From contig MKRS01000429.1 in assembly GCA_001897035.1 (NCBI GenBank), forward strand, positions 1 through 8,334: DNA of 8,334 nt, read 5' to 3'. Origin of the DNA: Bacteroidales bacterium 45-6. Its GTDB lineage: Bacteria > Bacteroidota > Bacteroidia > Bacteroidales > Dysgonomonadaceae. A program made the translations under genes and the position numbers. The notes beneath the pieces were generated by a model. The model saw nothing but the letters and a program-made list of their open reading frames with translations, ran no database searches and was not told the DNA's origin. Shown here piece after piece: positions 5,040-8,334 of this stretch. Numbering within the stretch: position 1 is the first letter of the stretch; each line of letters starts with the position of its first letter.

Positions 5040-7121
5040 ATGAAAAATTTGTTATTCTTCTTGCCGGCATTCCTCTTGTCGCAGGTCGCATTCGCAACCG
5101 ATGTAAAGTCAGCTAATCCTTCAGAAAAAGATTCGATTACCCATTCTTATGTGATTGACGAAGTAGTTGTTCAGTCGTTCAAGCAAAATCTCAATCTGAG
5201 AGTGAAGCCCATTTCTGCATCCTTGCTTACGGCGGGTGACATCAGCAAGCGTAACATTGTCAGCGTGAAGGAGCTTTCGGGACTTGTTCCCAACCTATTT
5301 ATTCCAGATTACGGCACAAAACTCTCCACTCCGGTTTATATCCGCGGCATCGGCTCCCGCACGAATGCCCCTTCCGTGGGCTTGTATGTGGACGGAATGC
5401 CCTATTTCGACCGTTCGTCCTTCGATTTCAACCTCAACGACGTGGAGCGGATAGAGGTGCTTCGTGGTTCGCAGGGCACGATCTATGGGCGGAATGCGAT
5501 GGGCGGCATCATCAATGTCTATACCAAATCTCCTTTCACCTACCAGGGTGGCTTTGCCTCCTTTTTGGCGGGAAATTACGATACTTACAAAGGGGAACTC
5601 TCATACTACGGCAAGCTGGGTGAAAACTTCGGCTACGGGGTTTCGGGAAATTATATCCACAATGGAGGTTTCTTCAAGAATCAGTCCACCGGCTCCATGG
5701 CCGACAAGATGGATGCTACCTCGCAGCGACTGCGCTTGAGCTGGAAATTCGCTCCCCAATGGACGGCGCACCTTACCTCCACCTACGAATACATGGATCA
5801 GAACGGTTTCCCTTATGCTCCCTACGTGGACAGCACCAGAACGGTGCAGGAGGTCAATTACAACCGTGATTCGTATTACCGACGCAACATGACCAACAAC
5901 GGGCTGACATTCGTCTATCTCGGTTCGTCCGTGAAGTTTGTCTCGCAGAGTTCGTTCCAATATTTTGATGGCAAACAAGGTGTGGATCAGGATTTCACCA
6001 CAGCCGATACCTATTACGTGTTGTTCAACCAGCGGCAACAAATGTATTCGCAAGAATTCAATCTTCAATCGGCAAAGCCGGGACGCTACGACTGGTTGTT
6101 TGGTGCTTTTGCCTTCGACCAGCATTACCGCCAGGCAAACGACGTGGGCTATATCACAAAAAACACCCATTCAACAAACAAGGTGACCAATCCTGCCACC
6201 GGATTTGCCTTGTATCATCAATCGACATATAAATTTGCCGACAGATTTTCGGCCGTAGTCGGGCTTCGCTACGATTGGGAGAAAATACGGATAGAAAGCG
6301 TTACCGGCGATGGCAAAACGGAAGCTGTACCCGTCGTGGCAAAAGATCATTATGCGCAACTCACCCCGAAATTTTCCCTCCAATACGATTTCCCGCAAGG
6401 GGGAATTGCTTACGCCACAGCGACGAAGGGTTACAAGGCAGGAGGATTCAACACGGCTGTGGACACCGTCACCGAACGCTCTTTCAAGCCGGAACACAGT
6501 TGGACGTATGAAGTGGGAGGCAAAAAAAGTTTCTTCAATAACTTCCTATACGCCGAAGCAAGTCTGTTCTACATCGACTGGAGCGACCAGCAAGTGAGCC
6601 AGGTGCGCTTGAGCGGACAAGGCAACAAAACGCTGAATGCCGGAAAATCGAACAGTAGGGGAGTGGAGGCCAGCGTGCAAATCCATCCCGCAAAAAACCT
6701 CAGCTTTTTCCTGAATTACGGATACACCTACGCCAAGTTCAGCGAATATGTTTACGATGTGAAAAAGAAAATTGATTACAGCGGCCACATACTTCCGCTG
6801 GTGCCGCGGCACACTTTCTCCGCCGGGTTGGATTACGACATGGAAGTGCAAAGCGACCTGCTCGACAAGATCAATTTTCATGCCGAATACATCGGCGTGG
6901 GGAAAATGTATTGGAGCGAAAACAACGCCACCATGCAGCCTTTCTATGGAGTTGTAAATGCAAATATTGGCTTCGTAAAACAAAATTTTTCCTTAGATTT
7001 GTGGGTTCGAAATTTGACCAACGAAAAATACGTCGCATACCAGTTTGCTTCTGGAAACAAGCTCTTTGGCCAAGCCGGCAAGCCTTACACGTTTGGGGCC
7101 AAGCTGAGCGTGCGGTTTTGA
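5040..7121 (+). CDS. TonB-dependent outer-membrane receptor, siderophore type
   Basis: A 693-residue product. The frame is open from TTG 4950, but ATG 5040 is chosen because it yields a classic Sec signal (MKNLLFFLPA..., cut near VAFA|TDV) and lies downstream of the predicted promoter; ATG 4983 is a weaker alternative. A TonB-box-like segment IDEVVV (residues 39-44) precedes the plug domain (about 55-165), which carries VYIRGIGSR, VGLYVDGMPY, VERIEVLRGSQGTIYGRNA and GGIINVYTKSP. The remaining residues form the barrel, with ATKGYKAGGFN, SRGVEASV, LRNLTNEKY-like WVRNLTNEKY and a last strand ending SVRF with terminal Phe. It lacks the N-terminal carboxypeptidase-regulatory-like domain and the length of SusC-type glycan receptors, so a siderophore, haem or cobalamin-like substrate is more likely. 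It imports substrate to the periplasm with TonB-ExbBD energy. The permease gene that follows supports an iron-chelate substrate; the exact ligand cannot be told. Confidence 0.93.
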   Translation: MKNLLFFLPAFLLSQVAFATDVKSANPSEKDSITHSYVIDEVVVQSFKQNLNLRVKPISASLLTAGDISKRNIVSVKELSGLVPNLFIPDYGTKLSTPVYIRGIGSRTNAPSVGLYVDGMPYFDRSSFDFNLNDVERIEVLRGSQGTIYGRNAMGGIINVYTKSPFTYQGGFASFLAGNYDTYKGELSYYGKLGENFGYGVSGNYIHNGGFFKNQSTGSMADKMDATSQRLRLSWKFAPQWTAHLTSTYEYMDQNGFPYAPYVDSTRTVQEVNYNRDSYYRRNMTNNGLTFVYLGSSVKFVSQSSFQYFDGKQGVDQDFTTADTYYVLFNQRQQMYSQEFNLQSAKPGRYDWLFGAFAFDQHYRQANDVGYITKNTHSTNKVTNPATGFALYHQSTYKFADRFSAVVGLRYDWEKIRIESVTGDGKTEAVPVVAKDHYAQLTPKFSLQYDFPQGGIAYATATKGYKAGGFNTAVDTVTERSFKPEHSWTYEVGGKKSFFNNFLYAEASLFYIDWSDQQVSQVRLSGQGNKTLNAGKSNSRGVEASVQIHPAKNLSFFLNYGYTYAKFSEYVYDVKKKIDYSGHILPLVPRHTFSAGLDYDMEVQSDLLDKINFHAEYIGVGKMYWSENNATMQPFYGVVNANIGFVKQNFSLDLWVRNLTNEKYVAYQFASGNKLFGQAGKPYTFGAKLSVRF

Positions 7122-7149
7122 AAAGCAGGGAAATAGTAATTATAGCATG

Positions 7150-7204
7150 TAGCTGTTAGCCGATAGCTTATAGCCTTTTTCTAATAGCTAATAGCTAACA
7201 GCTA
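7150..7204. repeat. TAGC-word palindromic repeat, copy B
   Basis: This 55-base element begins 29 bases after the receptor stop. TAGCTGTTAGC (7150-7160) is perfectly complementary to GCTAACAGCTA (7194-7204), an 11-bp outer stem. Inside it TAGCT (7164-7168) pairs with AGCTA (7186-7190) and TAG (7171-7173) with CTA (7181-7183), around a CCTTTTT loop, so one long interrupted hairpin forms. An A-run follows on the + strand. It resembles the element at 2533-2572 in word content, loop and position after a stop codon. It separates the receptor from the permease and could stop, weaken or stabilise the transcript there. Confidence 0.7.
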
Positions 7205-7224
7205 AAAAAAATAGATCAGATTCA

Positions 7225-8334
7225 GTGCAAAACAAAGGAAAACTATTCACTTTTTTCTGCCTCTACATCGCCCAGACCATCCCGATGAGTTTTTTCTCCA
7301 CGGTGTTGCCGGTGATTATGAGGCAGCAGCATTTTTCGCTCGAAACCATCGGGATGCTGCAATTTCTGAAACTCCCGTGGGTGCTCAAGTTTCTGTGGTC
7401 TCCCGCCGTGGACCGCACCAGCCATTCGCTTGGTGACTACAAGCGATGGATTTTCTCGTCCGAGATCATCTATGCGGTGGCCATTCTGGCTATTTCATTT
7501 TTCGATTTTCATTTTTCACCCTATTGGGTCATTGCTTTGGTGGTGTTTTCGTTCGTAGCTTCTGCCACGCAGGACATTGCCACAGATGCGTTGGCCGTAC
7601 TCTCTTTCGACAGGAAGAATAAGAGCCTTGTCAACAGTATGCAATCGATGGGGAGCTTTGCCGGGGCGATGGTCGGTAGCGGCCTGCTGCTTTTGCTCTA
7701 CCACCAGTTGGGCTGGAGTTCGCTGCTCCCGTTCTTGGCGTTGTTTGTGGTGATTGCCTTGGTTCCCCTGTTGTTTTTCAAGGATGCAAACGGTAGCCTC
7801 GTGCAGCAGAAAGAAGTTTCCAAAGCCAGTGTGAACGATTTGCTTGGTTTCTTCAAACAAAAAGGTATCTGGAAACAAGTTGTTTTCCTCGCCTTGTATT
7901 ACGCCGGTGCTGTCGGCACGCTTTCGATGTTGAAACCGATGCTGGTGGACCATGGTTATAGTATCAAGGAAATAGGCGTGATGTTGGGTATCGTCGGCAC
8001 TTCGGTGGGATGTGTTGCCTCCTTAGGCGGTGGCTTCATGATCCGCAAGCTCAGCCGTTACCGGGCGCGCGTGATTTTTGCGGTTCCCGTCCTATTATCT
8101 GCTGTTTATTTTTATGTGCTGGTGACCCAATTGCCCATAAACACGGCAACGCTCCATCTGGGCATCACCCTGCTGTGGGGAAGCTACGGGATGGCCACCA
8201 TCGTGGTCTATACCACCGCCATGGACTGTGTGCGGAAGGGCTACGAAGGAACTGATTTCACGATTCAAACCGTGATTACACACCTCAGCGGCATGTTCAT
8301 GGCAGCCGGGGCTGGACAATTGGCTGCTTCGTTC
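7225..8334 (+). CDS. Major-facilitator permease, AmpG / RhtX-FptX type (3' truncated)
   Basis: The frame is open to the window end, giving 370 residues of a protein normally about 400 or more. It starts at GTG 7225; an in-frame stop at 7192-7194 excludes anything longer, and the first ATG (7285) would cut into the first membrane helix. Membrane segments are evident from residue 7 onward. Family marks are AQTIPMSFFSTVLP (16-29), PWVLKFLWSPAVDR (51-64) and ATQDIATDALA (114-124), all typical of the AmpG-related branch of the superfamily. That branch includes the siderophore importers RhtX and FptX and the muropeptide importer AmpG. Lying 103 bases after a siderophore-type TonB receptor, an inner-membrane importer for the same ligand is the best reading. 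Muropeptide import is the main alternative. The intervening palindrome and the GTG start suggest lower expression than the receptor. Confidence 0.88.
   Translation, partial: MQNKGKLFTFFCLYIAQTIPMSFFSTVLPVIMRQQHFSLETIGMLQFLKLPWVLKFLWSPAVDRTSHSLGDYKRWIFSSEIIYAVAILAISFFDFHFSPYWVIALVVFSFVASATQDIATDALAVLSFDRKNKSLVNSMQSMGSFAGAMVGSGLLLLLYHQLGWSSLLPFLALFVVIALVPLLFFKDANGSLVQQKEVSKASVNDLLGFFKQKGIWKQVVFLALYYAGAVGTLSMLKPMLVDHGYSIKEIGVMLGIVGTSVGCVASLGGGFMIRKLSRYRARVIFAVPVLLSAVYFYVLVTQLPINTATLHLGITLLWGSYGMATIVVYTTAMDCVRKGYEGTDFTIQTVITHLSGMFMAAGAGQLAASF

Noticed and set aside
5601..6170. 189-codon open frame on the minus strand
   Set aside because: It is antisense to the barrel part of the TonB receptor and has no membrane, signal or domain pattern of its own.
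7516..7953. 145-codon open frame on the minus strand
   Set aside because: It is antisense to membrane helices of the permease; the Gln/His-rich product is the usual mirror of hydrophobic codons.
1..8334. CRISPR array, tRNA, rRNA, insertion sequence or toxin-antitoxin pair
   Set aside because: No regularly spaced direct repeats, no cloverleaf-like or rRNA-like sequence, no transposase frame and no small gene pair of that kind could be found by eye.

Overview
The window reads as chromosomal DNA of a member of the Bacteroidota, most likely order Bacteroidales. The grounds are the protein families present (TonB-dependent and other outer-membrane barrels, many small lipoproteins), A-rich leaders with few Shine-Dalgarno sites, and one near-perfect match to the Bacteroides-type promoter (TTTG / TAnnTTTG). 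All eight supported genes are on the + strand and nearly all products are predicted to sit in the envelope. I cannot name a genus.

Layout. (1) 1-907: the 3' end of a large outer-membrane barrel gene, followed after about 10 bases by a small lipoprotein gene of unknown function. (2) 1026-2498: a complete lipoprotein with a von Willebrand factor A domain (YfbK type, intact metal site), preceded by an 11-bp hairpin. (3) 2633-4863: a tight four-gene cluster (lipoprotein, lipoprotein, small outer-membrane barrel, lipoprotein) with gaps or overlaps of at most 26 bases; no product could be assigned a function. G+C drops visibly from about 3.6 kb onward. (4) 5040-8334: a TonB-dependent receptor with its own promoter, then a 3'-truncated major-facilitator permease of the AmpG/RhtX-FptX type. 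Together these look like a two-step uptake route for an iron chelate or similar small molecule.

Intergenic DNA after two transcription units (2533-2572 and 7150-7204) carries related palindromes built from TAGC/AGCT words. They look like members of a dispersed repeat family that may act at transcript 3' ends. One copy can fold in two mutually exclusive ways.

No tRNA, rRNA, CRISPR array, insertion sequence or phage gene is visible. The least explained part is the 2633-4863 surface cluster. I see no decisive evidence of a wholly new system.
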